Positions 32,242 through 42,425 of a stretch of 64,000 bases of DNA are shown here, one piece after another (positions within the stretch are counted from its first letter, which is position 1; the number at the start of each line of letters is the position of its first letter). The DNA comes from Megascapheus bottae (taxonomy: Eukaryota; Chordata; Mammalia; Rodentia; Geomyidae). A program made the translations under genes and the position numbers. The notes below the pieces were generated by a model, which did not search any database, had not been told where the DNA came from, and saw only the letters and a program-made list of their open reading frames with translations. The stretch covers positions 18,950,610-19,014,609 of the forward strand of contig JANJXV010000025.1 in the NCBI GenBank assembly GCA_024803745.1, in the 5' to 3' direction.

Positions 32242-32640
32242 TGTTATAAGGTAAAATCTCAGATGTGACTCTGATAATGGGAAAACAGAGAAGCAACATT
32301 TTGAGAAGTCAAACTGGGAATCTTTATTGGAGAGCCAGGATCTGCAAGGTGGACTGTTCTCTCAAAGACCAGAAGCCCAGAACCAAGCTTACACAAAGCT
32401 TTTAAAGACATAAACCACATGCTTGGGGTAGAAGAACTGAAGCTCAACAAAAGCTGACCTTATATGGACATTCTCAGGCATAAGCTGAAACGGTATCAGC
32501 AGAAGTTTTCCACTTAGGGAAGATACATCTCAACCTTCCATAGAGGCTACTCAGAGACAGATGATTTAAGCCATTTAGGGAGGTAATCAAGGTAATCAAG
32601 CTTTCTTAAAGCTATGACATCTATATTTGTCTGAAGCAGG
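32242..32640 (-). mobile_element. LTR-like sequence
   Basis: Begins TGTTATAAGG and, read on the minus strand, has 'ctctccaataaagattccc' (poly(A) signal) preceded by 'tggtctttgaga', like an LTR R region. Shares this block with 8327-8580. I found no matching second terminus or target duplication, so the right edge is open. Confidence 0.5.
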
Positions 32641-32827
32641 GTTCTCCCATTCACATTGAGCTAGATATCTGCTATGCTCTGAATGGCCTCTCTCATCTCT
32701 AGGCTTTTCAGCACTGAGTGGAAAGCTCCTTCCCCCAGCAAGAGGCACCAGGATGGCTTCAAGAAATTATATAGATTCAGCCACCTTACTTCAATTACAT
32801 GTTGGAATAAAATTTCTCCCTTTCCTT

Positions 32828-32829
32828 CC

Positions 32830-32912
<83 letters not shown>

Positions 32913-32914
32913 TC
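32828..32914 (+). repeat. (CTTT)n microsatellite
   Basis: About twenty CTTT units, directly joined to the poly-A (antisense T) end of the next SINE; it therefore arose from a SINE tail. Confidence 0.95.
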
Positions 32915-32917
32915 ATT

Positions 32918-33105
32918 TCTGCCAGTCCTGGACCTTGAACACAGGGTCTGAGCACTGTCCTTGGGCTTTCTCAAGGCTAGCACTCTACCGCATGAGCCAC
33001 AACACCATTTCTGGGTTTTCCTATTTATGTGGTATTGAGGAATCAAACCCAGGTCTTTGTGCATACTAGGCAAGCACTCTACCACCAGGCCAAACTCCCA
33101 GCCCC
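32918..33105 (-). repeat. IDL-Geo SINE
   Basis: Antisense full dimer ('tgccagtcctggaccttgaa' to 'aactcccagccccc'). Confidence 0.85.
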
Positions 33106-33134
33106 CAAATTTCTTTTTAATACTGATTTTACAA

Positions 33135-33385
33135 GCTGAGAACTGGTGGCTCATGCCTGTAATCTTAGCTACTTGGTAGGCTGACATCTGAGTATGTTAC
33201 TTCGAAGCCAGCCCAAGCTTGTGGTCTGAAGCTAGTCCAGGGAGACAAAACGAAGAGACTTTTATCTTCAATAACCAGCAAAAAAATTAAAAGTGGAGCT
33301 GTAGATCTAGTGGTAGAGTACCATTTTGATACTAAAAAGCCAAGTGAGAATGTGAGGCCCTTAGTTTAAGCCCCAGTTCCAGCAC
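33135..33385 (+). repeat. 7SL-Geo SINE with duplicated middle
   Basis: Sense copy in which the middle is repeated ('aagccagcccaagcttgtgg' and 'aagctagtccagggagac'). Confidence 0.8.
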
Positions 33386-33519
33386 ACATATAGATAAAAT
33401 ATAATAATAATGATTTTACAAAAGTGAACATCATAGTACAGTCAAGGTATTGAGTTATAGTGGTGGTGAATTTGATTTATTTCAATTATGTTGGCTGTGT
33501 TAAAGAAAATGAACCTTTT

Positions 33520-33764
33520 TTTTTTTTTTAATTGGTCTATTGTGGGGCTTGAAGTCTGGTTCTGGGCACTGTACCTGAACTCTTCAGCTCAAGGCTAGTG
33601 CGCTACTACTTGAGCCACAGTACCACTTCTGGTTTTCTGGTGGTTGATTGGAGATAAGAGTCTCATGGACTTTTATGCCTGGGCTGGCTTTGAACCGTGA
33701 TCCTCAGATCTCAGCCTCCAGAGTAGCTAGGATTACAGGCATGAACCACTAGCACCCGGTGACC
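33520..33764 (-). repeat. 7SL-Geo SINE
   Basis: Antisense full-length copy, T-run at left, head ending 'atgaaccactagcacccgg'. Confidence 0.85.
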
Positions 33765-34040
33765 CTATTTTTAAGTTAAAACTTTAGGATATAATGATGC
33801 ACATATACTTATCTTTATGAGTTTGCTTTGCATTTCTCTCTCATAGAACTGTCCAGTATTTGGTAGGAAAAACCTTCCATAATCTTTGATCTTTAAATGC
33901 TTTTCATTATTAAAATAGCAAAACTGTAAATAATAAAAACATTGTATTCTTAGAGTCTACTACTTGAAATATATATGCATATACATTAAATATGTGTGTA
34001 TGTATTATAACAAAAATTAAAAAAATTCTATTTTTAGGGT

Positions 34041-34042
<2 letters not shown>

Positions 34043-34086
<44 letters not shown>

Positions 34087-34103
34087 TGTGTGTGTGTGTG
34101 TGA
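34043..34103 (+). repeat. (TG)n microsatellite
   Basis: About thirty TG units with one 'tatg' interruption. Confidence 0.95.
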
Positions 34104-34223
34104 TTTGAGCCATAGTGCCACTACTGGCTTTTTAGGGGATAATTGAAAATAAGTCTCATAGATTTCCTTGCCTAGGCAGGCTTAGAACTTAGCTCTCAGC
34201 CTCCTGAATAGCTAGGATTATAT
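34104..34223 (-). repeat. 7SL-Geo SINE, partial
   Basis: Antisense; starts at 'gatttgagccatagtgccac' because the distal Geo part has been replaced by (TG)n. Confidence 0.8.
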
Positions 34224-34422
34224 GTCATCCTGTAATTTGGTTTTATTAAACAAAATACGGCCTTATATGTTTTCTTCTACCAAGAATTTTTTTGTAGTAT
34301 GGGAAGTTGCACAATTATTGGTTACCTATACTGGGACAGAGATAGAACTTTTCATTTATATTATTATGGTCTTTATCAGACTTGGAAGTTCTCATACTTC
34401 ATTCCACAAATACAGTTTCTTT

Positions 34423-34507
34423 TTCCTTCTTTCCTTCCTTCCTCCCTTCCTTCCTTCCTTCCTTCCTTCCTTCCTTCCTTCCTTCCTTCCTTCCTTCCTT
34501 CCTTCCT

Positions 34508-34587
<80 letters not shown>
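34423..34587 (+). repeat. (CCTT)n-(CT)n-(CTTT)n compound satellite
   Basis: About 90 bp of CCTT, then about 55 bp of CT, then CTTT, ending at the antisense tail of a SINE. A 165-bp pure polypyrimidine run. Confidence 0.95.
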
Positions 34588-34589
<2 letters not shown>

Positions 34590-34773
34590 GCCAGTCCTGG
34601 GGCTTGAACTCAGGACCTGGGCACTGTCCTTGGGCTTTCTCAAGGCTAGCACTCTACCTCTTGAGCCACAGCACCACTTTTGGCTTTTTCTGTGTATGTG
34701 GTACCAAGGAATGGAACCCAGGGTTTTGTGCATGCTAGGCAAGCACTCTACCACTAGGCCACACTCTTGGCCC
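34588..34773 (-). repeat. IDL-Geo SINE
   Basis: Antisense full dimer whose right edge is 172 bp upstream of exon 4. Confidence 0.88.
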
Positions 34774-34945
34774 CCACAAGTTCAGTTTTATTGTAGTTAT
34801 AAACACTAAGATTGTTCTCATTTAATCACCCACAGTATACTTCCTGTAGAATGTAATTTTCACTGGGAAGCATTGTTTCAAAAATCACAATTTGAGAAGC
34901 TTTCTAGATAACAAGTTTGATTTTAATTTATCTTGTTTTATTTAG

Positions 34946-35072
34946 TTTAGTTCCAAATGTTCTCGACCAGAAATCGTTTACTTTCCCTATGGAATCTGAT
35001 GGTAAACTTTGGCAACCCCATTCCCAGCGACCTCGGCGTAGTCCATTTGCACCTGTTCCTCCAAAATCAAAG
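34946..35072 (+). CDS. IQCH: IQCH exon 4
   Basis: A 127-nt exon. With GG carried from exon 3 it reads [20 protein letters not shown], then [20 protein letters not shown] and KSK, ending AAG/GTAGGA at 35072, phase 0. It includes a basic Arg/Pro-rich patch ([13 protein letters not shown]). The acceptor region is TTTAGTTTAG: using the first AG (34945) keeps the frame; using the second (34950) shifts it and meets TGA at 34997-34999. The first AG is therefore the coding choice. The donor is the weakest of the later exons. Confidence 0.87.
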
Positions 35073-35094
35073 GTAGGAGCCCATGGAGACTGAA

Positions 35095-35300
35095 GGAAGT
35101 TGATGATTACTAGGCACCAGGAGGAACGGAGATGAGGGAGTGGCTTCCCTGGTATGAAGCTTCTTTGGGGGTGGTGATGAACATGTTTCACAATTGTATC
35201 GTAGGAATAATTATACAGCTCTATGGATATACTAAATACCTTTTCATTGTATATTTCAAAAAAGATGAAATTATCATACAGGAATTATAACTTGATAAAA
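35095..35300 (+). repeat. Old L1 3' end (sense)
   Basis: Resembles the 3' end of mammal-wide L1s: 'gattactaggcaccaggagg', 'tttgggggtggtgatgaaca', 'gctctatggatatactaaat'. Begins 22 bp after exon 4. Confidence 0.65.
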
Positions 35301-35471
35301 CTAAAAAACATTTAAAGAGTCCAAATGGGATGTTGGCTTTGTGTTCAAAGTTGGAAAGCATGATGAATGTATAAATGTTTCTTCAATTTCATATTATTGT
35401 TTTTTCAGATCTATTCATGGCACAGTTTCTATCCAAAAAAAGACAGAGAACTTTCTCTCAAAAGCAAAACA

Positions 35472-35705
35472 AGCCAGGTGAAGTGGCTCATGCTATAATC
35501 CTAGCTACTCAGGAGGCTCAGATCCAAGTATCAAGGTTCAAATCCAGCCCAGGCAGGAAAGTCCATGAGACTCTTGTCTCCAATTAACCACCAGAAAACT
35601 GGAAGTGGTGCTGTAGCTTAAGTGGTAGAGTGCTAGCCTTGAGCTGAAGAGCTCAGGACAGTGCCCAGGCCCAGAGTTCAAGCCCCATGACCGACAGAAA
35701 AAAAA
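35472..35705 (+). repeat. 7SL-Geo SINE
   Basis: Sense full-length copy ('ggtgaagtggctcatgctat' to 'ccccatgaccgacag') with an A tail. Confidence 0.88.
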
Positions 35706-36085
35706 TCAAAACATAATACCTTTAACTCTTTGAATAGAGAAACGGCACACATGCTTTCTGACTTGGCATCCACTGGGCGTTCTGTCAATATCATTCCTGT
35801 TCTTTCCTTGTCTTAGCTTAACTACTTTAGCAGAAGACCACAGGCTACTCAGCCTGGACAACAGAAACCTATTTCTCAGAGTTCTAGTTTAAAGATTAAA
35901 GAGTCCAAAATTAAAAAGTCTAGTTTAAAGATTTAAACAGTCCAAGATTAAAGTGCTGACAAGATCTAGTATCCTATGAAGGCACACTTGCTGGTTTTCC
36001 TGCTCTAATCCCAGTCATGAGAGCTTCACCTTTACCACCATGCCCTGTCCTGACACTTCCACAATGGAACTTACTATTTCAATGT
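35706..36085. other. IQCH intron 4, unassigned
   Basis: No known repeat. 'ctagtttaaagatt' occurs twice (35884 and 35919) within an imperfect 35-bp duplication. Confidence 0.45.
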
Positions 36086-36087
36086 TT

Positions 36088-36160
36088 CACCAAGGTGTGG
36101 TGGATACACATCTGCAATCCCAACACTTGGGTGGCTGAGGCAGGAGGATCTCAAGAATTT
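36088..36160 (+). repeat. Classical B1-like monomer
   Basis: Reads 'aatcccaacacttgggtggc' and 'tgaggcaggaggatctcaag', the usual B1/Alu text, instead of 'agctactcaggaggctgag' found in the 7SL-Geo heads. The only such copy I saw in the window. Confidence 0.7.
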
Positions 36161-36298
36161 TGGAGTGGGGAGGGTTGGGGTGTGGACACAAACATTCAGT
36201 TCATATAATTCCCTGACTCCTCCCAGAGTAACAGTAACTCACTTCTTTTGGGTCCCAGATATTGTCATTGTTTTGGAAATACCAACTTATTTGTTTTG

Positions 36299-36433
36299 TT
36301 CAAGGCTAGTCCTCTACCACTTGAGCCACAACACCATTTCCAGCTTTTTCTGTGTATTTGGTACCAGGAATTGAACCCAGGGCTTTGTGTGTGCTAGGTG
36401 AGCACTCTACCACTAGGCTATGCTCCTGGCCCA
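36299..36433 (-). repeat. IDL-Geo SINE, partial
   Basis: Antisense, missing the distal Geo end; begins 'tcaaggctagtcctctacca'. Confidence 0.82.
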
Positions 36434-37068
36434 AATACCAATCTTTTTTAACCTTGAGAACAATCTCAGAAGATGTTATTATTGTTATCTTCAATTCAGG
36501 CTACTTTTAAGAAGAAAAGAGGATACTATTAATAATTATTTCCTTTAGAACAACTTCCCGTAGGCTACCAAAAATTTCTTCATCTACAGATTATTCAATT
36601 ATTCAGTGAATCAATTACCTACTGGCCTCAGGCACTATCCTAAGCATTAGAAAACTTATCCTCAGAATAAGAGGGAGACAAACAAACAGATGATTTTTAT
36701 GGGTCATCAGAAGCAATCCTTTTGTGAGTCAAGGCCAGGAGGTCTTTGTGATTAATTTGGAGACTACAAGAGAGCAAGAGGATTTCTTATAACTCAGTGA
36801 TTCAACTTGGGACCCAAGTGCTTGTGACACCATTCTCTGAGATGGGGATATAGGAGGAGATGTAGCTTTTCAGTGTTGTGCCTGAGCTACCTGTTGAGCC
36901 TCCAAGAAATGACAAATAGTAGCTGGGTGTACCTGCAGACAGTGCACCTGAAGACATTACTGAGAATGGCTGTATATTTCCCTGGGTGACATTTAGGGGT
37001 TCAAGGTAGAGAATATAAGACCTCTCAAAGAGAGACAGGGAAGGAGAGAGGAAGCCGGGGGCGGGGCA
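36434..37068. other. IQCH intron 4, unassigned
   Basis: Mostly unassigned. 'ggcactatcctaagcattag' near 36630 resembles a string common in old L2/MIR-type repeats. Confidence 0.4.
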
Positions 37069-37107
<39 letters not shown>

Positions 37108-37116
37108 GAGACAGAG

Positions 37117-37168
<52 letters not shown>
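37069..37168 (+). repeat. (GA)n microsatellite
   Basis: About 100 bp of GA with CA interruptions: the only long polypurine run on the plus strand; the other long runs are polypyrimidine. Confidence 0.95.
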
Positions 37169-37266
37169 CGCACCAAGTTAAAGTGATTGAACTGCTGCCT
37201 TGGAATCTTTACAAATTATAGTCAGAATCAATTAATGAAGGGTTTTAGGTTAAAAGTGTATTAAAT

Positions 37267-37470
37267 GAGCCAGGTGCGAATGACTTATACCTGTAGACTA
37301 GCTATTCAGAGGACTGAGCTCCAGAAGAACAAACTTTGAAGCCAGTCTCCAAAATGACCAGCAAAAGCAGGACTTGAGGCATGGTTCAGTTAGTAGAGTA
37401 CCAGCCATGATCAAGAGAGCTGAGCAAGGGGATGAGGCCCTGAGTTCAAGCTACTGTGTTGGCAAAAAAT
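37267..37470 (+). repeat. 7SL-Geo SINE, degraded
   Basis: Sense copy ('tgagccaggtgcgaatgact', 'gacttgaggcatggttcagt', 'gagttcaagctactgtgttg'). Confidence 0.7.
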
Positions 37471-37765
37471 TTAAAATGTGATGTACACAAGATATTTTCT
37501 ATCACAAAATTTGAGTCTGAACTTATAAATTCAGAGTTTAAGGGTTCTTCCAATTCACTTTTGGATGTTTGACCTTATACCTGGCATCATCCAGCAAACC
37601 TTACTACAACTCTGATGTGTGAGGCTGAATATTTTGGTCTCTAATTTATAAAAGAATTATGTGACAAGGGAATAAATGGAGTTTCTTTTCATTGGCTCAT
37701 AATTTCATATTTTCCTTAACTGATAAATTTCCCTAGAGTTAAACACCTCTTAAAATCAGGGGAAG

Positions 37766-37950
37766 AAGGGGCTGGGAGTTTGGTCTAGTGGTAGAGTGCT
37801 TACCTAGCATGCATGAAGACCCTGATTCGATTCCTTGGTGTACACAGAAAAAAGCCAGAAGTGGTAGAACTCTAGCCTTGACAAAGTCCAAGGACAGTGC
37901 TCAGGCCTTGAGCTCAAGCCCAGGACAGGCAAAAAAAAAAAAAAAAAAAA
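37766..37950 (+). mobile_element. IDL-Geo SINE with target duplication
   Basis: Sense copy between AAAATCAGGGGAAG repeats (37752-37765 and 37951-37964). The Geo half has a 20-nt deletion ('agaagtggtagaactctagc'). Confidence 0.9.
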
Positions 37951-38098
37951 AAAATCAGGGGAAGGCTTCTATCAGAAAATTGCTTAGTAACTGATTGGCC
38001 TTATGGGTTAATGGTGTCAGGTCTGTGTGACTTGGGAAATCTCAGAGATGATTCTACCATTTACAGTAGTTTTTGTCTTATGACTATGTCCAAATGTA

Positions 38099-38153
38099 GT
38101 GTGTGTGTGTGTGTGTGTGTGTGTCTGTGTGTCTGTGTCTGTGTGTCTGTGTC
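38099..38153 (+). repeat. (TG)n with TC steps
   Basis: TGTG runs with regularly spaced 'tctgtg' variants. Confidence 0.9.
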
Positions 38154-38162
38154 TAATGCATT

Positions 38163-38373
38163 GTGTTAGTCCTAGGGCTTAAACTCAGGGCCTGGGTGTT
38201 ATCCTTTAGAATTTTTGCTCAAGGCTTTACCATGTGAGCCACAACTCTTCTTCCAGCTTATTTAGTGATTAACTCTGACAAGTTTTGTTGCTATGTCTGG
38301 CTTTGAACCATAATTTTCAGACATCTTCCTTCTGAGTAGCTAGGATTATGACCCTGAGCCACTGGCATCTGGC
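38163..38373 (-). repeat. 7SL-Geo SINE, old subtype
   Basis: Antisense ('ttagtcctagggcttaaact' to 'accctgagccactggcatct'). Confidence 0.75.
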
Positions 38374-38406
38374 TTTCCCATAGTTTTAAAAAACAGAAAC
38401 AAACTA

Positions 38407-38565
38407 CTACATTGAGTCACAGCTCCACTTCCCATTTTCTGGTGGTTAATTGGAGATAAGAGTCTTACAGATTTTCCTGCCCTGCTTGCTTCCAACTCCT
38501 ATCCTCAGATCTCAGCCTCCTAAGTAGCTAGAATTACAAGTGTGAGCCACCAGCACATAGCCTTA
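38407..38565 (-). repeat. 7SL-Geo SINE, partial
   Basis: Antisense, begins within the Geo half ('gagtcacagctccacttccc'). Confidence 0.8.
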
Positions 38566-38716
38566 ACTTGGTAGTTTTATTTCTAAAACAGACTATTTGA
38601 CTTATTCTCTAACCTGTACCTAGATAGTTTGTAGCCTTTTGGAGGGGGCAGGCAGCAAGGAGATGAGCTGGTACTCAGATTTGAACTTAGGGTCCCACAA
38701 CATTGATTAGCTTTTT

Positions 38717-40158
38717 TTCCTTTAATATATTTTTATTATAATTCATAGAGTGGTTACATTATATTCGCCAGATAGAAGGTGCATTACTTCACAAACATTG
38801 CTATCCCTTCTCATGTTTTTGTCCCCATTTCCTCCCCCCACCCCCTTCCCTCATTTTGCTTTCCCCCCTTCCCTATCCTATTTCAAATAACTAAATAAGC
38901 ATATATACTGTTAAGGGGAGCAGGGAGTGTTAAGGGGAGCAGGGACTGGTGCCATCCAGAATGCCTAAGAGTTCCCCTGCCCCATTGTGGAAGGTCGACA
39001 ATGGTACAACCCAGCCACCTTGACCTCCCCATCCCCCCAATGAGGAGGGATATCTGGTACAGCCCAGCCACCTTTGCCCTTCTAGGGAGGAGCAACCTTG
39101 ACCTTCTCCCCACCCCCCATGAGGAGGGATATCTGCTTGGGTGGGGGTGGGCCTGCTTTGTGTGGAGACCCTCCCAATTTGTGCACCAACTCCAACTAAG
39201 GTGATAGGTAAATTCAAACACTGGGCTGTAACCCTATTGGCTACCTGCATGTGGCCGGAGCTGGCAATGGTCCCTCTGTGTATGTAACTATCCCCTTGGC
39301 CACCTATGTGGCCAGGTTCGACTGCATGGGTTTTGCCCTTAAAAACCCAGCATGAGAGCCGCTCGGGGTCACAGTGTCAGCTCCCGAGTCTGCACTGTGT
39401 CCCTGGCCGGTCAGTTCACCATCTGCTTCCCCAATAAATTCACCTTTTTATATGAGACTGTCACTGTGTGGTGGACTCTGGTGGGACGTGGAATCCCCAC
39501 TTGGAGGGCTGTGGAATCCCCTCCTCTTGACCCCATAACATATACAATATATCAGATAACAAGGTAAAATGCTGTAACAATATGAGATAACCAAGGGACA
39601 ACAAAAATCACACATTATATGGCTCTTGTTTCCATATTCTGGAGGTCCTTTCATTTAGCCTCATCCTGTATGGTCTTATGTATCTAGGTTTTGCTCTATT
39701 GTAAATCTGTGCTAGTAGAGTCCAAGATTTATACTAATTATAACAAATGAGGGAAACCATTGAGCCTATGTTCCTTCACTTAATAGGATTTTTTTCTGAG
39801 TCTTTCCATTTCCTTACAAATGGGGCGATGTCGTTCTTTCTGACGGCAGCATAGAATTCCATTATGTATAAATACCACATCTTGTTGATCCACTCATCAA
39901 CTGAGAGGCATCTAGGTTGGTTCCATATCTTTGCTATGGTAAATAGTGCTGCAGTGAACATCGTTGTGCTAGTGGATTTAGTATGTCCTTGTTTCTGGAT
40001 GATTGGGTAAATGCCAAGTAGTGGAATTGCTGGGTCATAGGGGAGCTCTATGTTTAGTCTTTTGAGGAAACACCATACTGTTTTCCATAGAGTTTGAACG
40101 AGTTTGCACTCCCACCAGCAGGGTAGTAGTGATCCCTCCTGTCCATATCCCCACCAGC
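38717..40158 (-). mobile_element. 5'-truncated L1 with 14-bp target duplication
   Basis: About 805 bp of L1 once the LTR is excluded: short T run, tail motif ('tcatagagtggttacattat'), C-rich block, then 3' UTR and ORF2-end text ('tgcagtgaacatcgttgtgc', 'gcactcccaccagcagggta'). TTGATTAGCTTTTT flanks it at 38703-38716 and 40159-40172. No functional frame. Confidence 0.88.
38909..39540 (+). mobile_element. Solo LTR nested in L1
   Basis: A 632-bp LTR with inverted ends TGTTA...TAACA and 5-bp target duplication TATAC (38904-38908 and 39541-39545). The first 19 bp are tandemly repeated (38909-38927, 38928-38946). The U3-like part has a longer duplication (39003-39055 against 39056-39133: 'acagcccagccacc', 'atgaggagggatatct'), as in retroviral enhancers. 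A TTAAAA box near 39340, a start-site-like GCTCGGGG shortly after and an AATAAA at about 39434 give U3-R-U5 in the plus orientation, the same as IQCH. The overall plan is that of class I (gammaretrovirus-like) elements; the family is unconfirmed. No viral gene remains. Confidence 0.9.
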
Positions 40159-40348
40159 TTGATTAGCTTTTTCTGCTAAAGGCTGGTGTCCCACCACTGA
40201 AGCCACACCACTACTTTGGAGTTTGGTTAGTTAAAGGGAGATTAAGAGTCTTAGGAACTTTTCTGCCTAGGCTGGCTTTGAATCTCAATTATTAGGCCTC
40301 ATCCTCCTGAGTAGTTAGATTACAGGTGAGAGCCATTAGCACCTAGCA

Positions 40349-41179
40349 AATTCCTTTCATTCACATTGAAAGACAAGAAAGAAAAATCAGATGCCTTCTA
40401 CCTCCAACCAGCCCTTTAACAACCTGCCTCTGAATTTCATATATACACGAAAGGGCTAGAATCTGTCTCACTTAAACAACATTCATTCAGCATTCAGTGA
40501 AGCTCCTTACCACGGCCAATTCTACCAGTCTTTGTATGTCTACATTTACCTCCTATGTCTCCTTGCTGTCATAATGACAGGAACATTTCCCCCTTCCTCT
40601 GAGAGTCCACTCCCTCCTTCCTCCTTCCCTTCCCTTTCCCACTTTTAGCAATGGTGTATTTTAAGAACACTTTACAGCTCCACCTATTTTTGAGTAGAAA
40701 TTAGGAGTGGACTGATGCTGATCTGAAAGCCTTTCTCTACTCAGATCAATAATCTACACGCTCTCTGATTATTACAAGATGACAATGAGTGGGAAATGGA
40801 GGAGGAAGAAGAAAGGATATAAAGTTTCACCAGTTAAACGTTTTCTTGCAATGAGTAGATGAGGGAGAATGAAGTTATTTTTGTTTCTTTTCATCTTTAT
40901 AAAATGTTAAGTAATACAACTTCAGCAGGACTTATTTGAGCTGCAGTTCAGAAACTTTTCCCCTGCAAGCCATGTATTTGCAAACATACATAAATTTACA
41001 CAATCTCACAACAACTAGTAGAGATTAAAAGGGGGAAACTCCTAGTATATTAGTTTGCAGTATTTTAAGGGAAAAATACATATTAAGGCTAATACTTCTA
41101 CAGTTGGTCCCTGTCATTAATTATCTATCTGTCTCTGTTTCTGTCTCTCTCCCCTTTTCTCTGTCATTCCCACATCTTG

Positions 41180-41181
<2 letters not shown>
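40349..41181. other. IQCH intron 4, unassigned
   Basis: No recognisable repeat or exon. A purine-rich patch lies at 40790-40820. Confidence 0.4.
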
Positions 41182-41251
<70 letters not shown>

Positions 41252-41395
41252 CTTTCACTCCCTCTCCCTCTCCTGTCTGCACTCTCCTCTCTCCTCTCTC
41301 CTCTTCCCAGTCTCTTCTCCCTCCTCTCTCCTCTTCCCAGTCTCTTCTCCCTCCCCTCCCTCTCTTTCTCCCTCTCCCCCTCCCCCTTCCCCCAC
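41182..41395 (+). repeat. (CT)n and polypyrimidine tract
   Basis: (CT)n at 41182-41249 followed by C/T-rich sequence with a 35-bp tandem unit ('cctcttcccagtctcttctc' twice, near 41299 and 41330). Confidence 0.95.
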
Positions 41396-41397
41396 CA

Positions 41398-41613
41398 TGC
41401 TAGTAGTGGGGCTTGAATTCAGGGCATGGGTGCCATCCCTTAGTTTTTTTGCTCAAGGCTGGCACTCAACCATTTGAACCACAGCTCTACTTCCAGCTTT
41501 TTGGTGGCTTGTTAGAGATGAGTCTCACCATTTATCCTGCCTGGTCTAGCTGTGAACTAGGATTTTCTAATCTCAGTTTGTTAGAATTACAGACACGAGC
41601 CTTTGGTGCCTGG
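41398..41613 (-). repeat. 7SL-Geo SINE, old subtype
   Basis: Antisense ('gtagtggggcttgaattcag', 'ttttttgctcaaggctggca'), with the pyrimidine tract in the position of its tail. Confidence 0.75.
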
Positions 41614-41656
41614 CTCCATTATTCTTATCCCATTATCTTAAAGCACTAATGGTTGT

Positions 41657-41658
<2 letters not shown>

Positions 41659-41702
<44 letters not shown>
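41659..41702 (+). repeat. (TG)n microsatellite
   Basis: Twenty-two TG units. Confidence 0.95.
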
Positions 41703-41704
<2 letters not shown>

Positions 41705-42190
41705 ATTGGCTGAGCCCTTTCATTCCTTCAGGAATGTGAGCTGTCTTGTTCCCCCTACCCTTAGCAGACTCTAAGTACTGAGTGAACCAGTGAATGAATG
41801 AATGTGGGGGAGTTGAAAAGTGGAGAGGGTTTTCAAGGCCTCTTTGGGAAGGTTGTGCCTGATGGCAATCAGGCATGAGGACAGGTGTGAAGAGCAGAGA
41901 AGGCATCCCCAGATGACACAGCAGCCTCACTCACAGGGACAGGAGTGTGCTCATTTAGCCTAGAAATGTCAGGAGGAAGTGGCAGGAGAGGAGACTAGAA
42001 AAGACAGGGTTAGATCATGCCCACTGTGGGAAACTTGCAGGATTAAAAAGGTTGGAAACATGTTCCCATCAGTGCTCAGAGGGAGGAGCTCATGGAAGAG
42101 GATGGACTGGTGACAACTCATGCAGTGATGGTTTGGAAACAGATTAATTTTATATCCAGAAGGAATAAAAAGCAGGAAAATTAAAAAAGC
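41703..42190. other. IQCH intron 4, unassigned
   Basis: Nothing recognised. Confidence 0.4.
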
Positions 42191-42192
42191 AA

Positions 42193-42425
42193 GAGCCAGC
42201 GGCTCATGCCTATAATCCTAGCTACTACAGAGGCTGAGATCTGAGGATCACTGTTTGAGGCCAGCTAGGGCAGGAAAGTCCATGAGACTCTTCCCCCCAA
42301 TTAATCACAAAAAAAGCTGGAAGTGGTGCCCTGTGACTTAAGTGGTAGAGCACTAGCCTTGAGCAAAAGAGCTCAGGGACAGCACCCAGGCCCTGATTCA
42401 AGCCCCTAGGACCGCCCCCCCCCAA
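42193..42425 (+). repeat. 7SL-Geo SINE
   Basis: Sense copy ('cggctcatgcctataatcct' to 'gattcaagcccctaggaccg') ending in C then A. Confidence 0.88.

Larger units (their letters stand above)
38650..40348 (-). repeat. Old 7SL-Geo SINE split by an L1
   Basis: Left piece 38650-38716 ('ggtactcagatttgaactta') and right piece 40159-40348 ('tgctaaaggctggtgtccca' to 'gagagccattagcacctagc') join into one antisense SINE when the L1 and one copy of its target duplication are removed. It must be the oldest of three nested elements. Confidence 0.8.

Noticed and set aside
32683..33069. 128-codon frame with FLSF repeats
   Set aside because: Translation of (CTTT)n plus SINE.
34222..34809. 195-codon Ser/Leu/Phe-rich frame
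   Set aside because: Translation of (CCTT)n/(CT)n and an antisense SINE.
34951..35072. Exon 4 starting at the second AG (34950)
   Set aside because: Gives a frameshift and an early TGA, and breaks the join between exons 3 and 4.
38909..39540. Full provirus at the nested LTR
   Set aside because: Only one LTR with flanking duplications on both sides; no internal region.
41104..41416. Ser/Leu/Pro-rich frames
   Set aside because: Polypyrimidine simple repeat.
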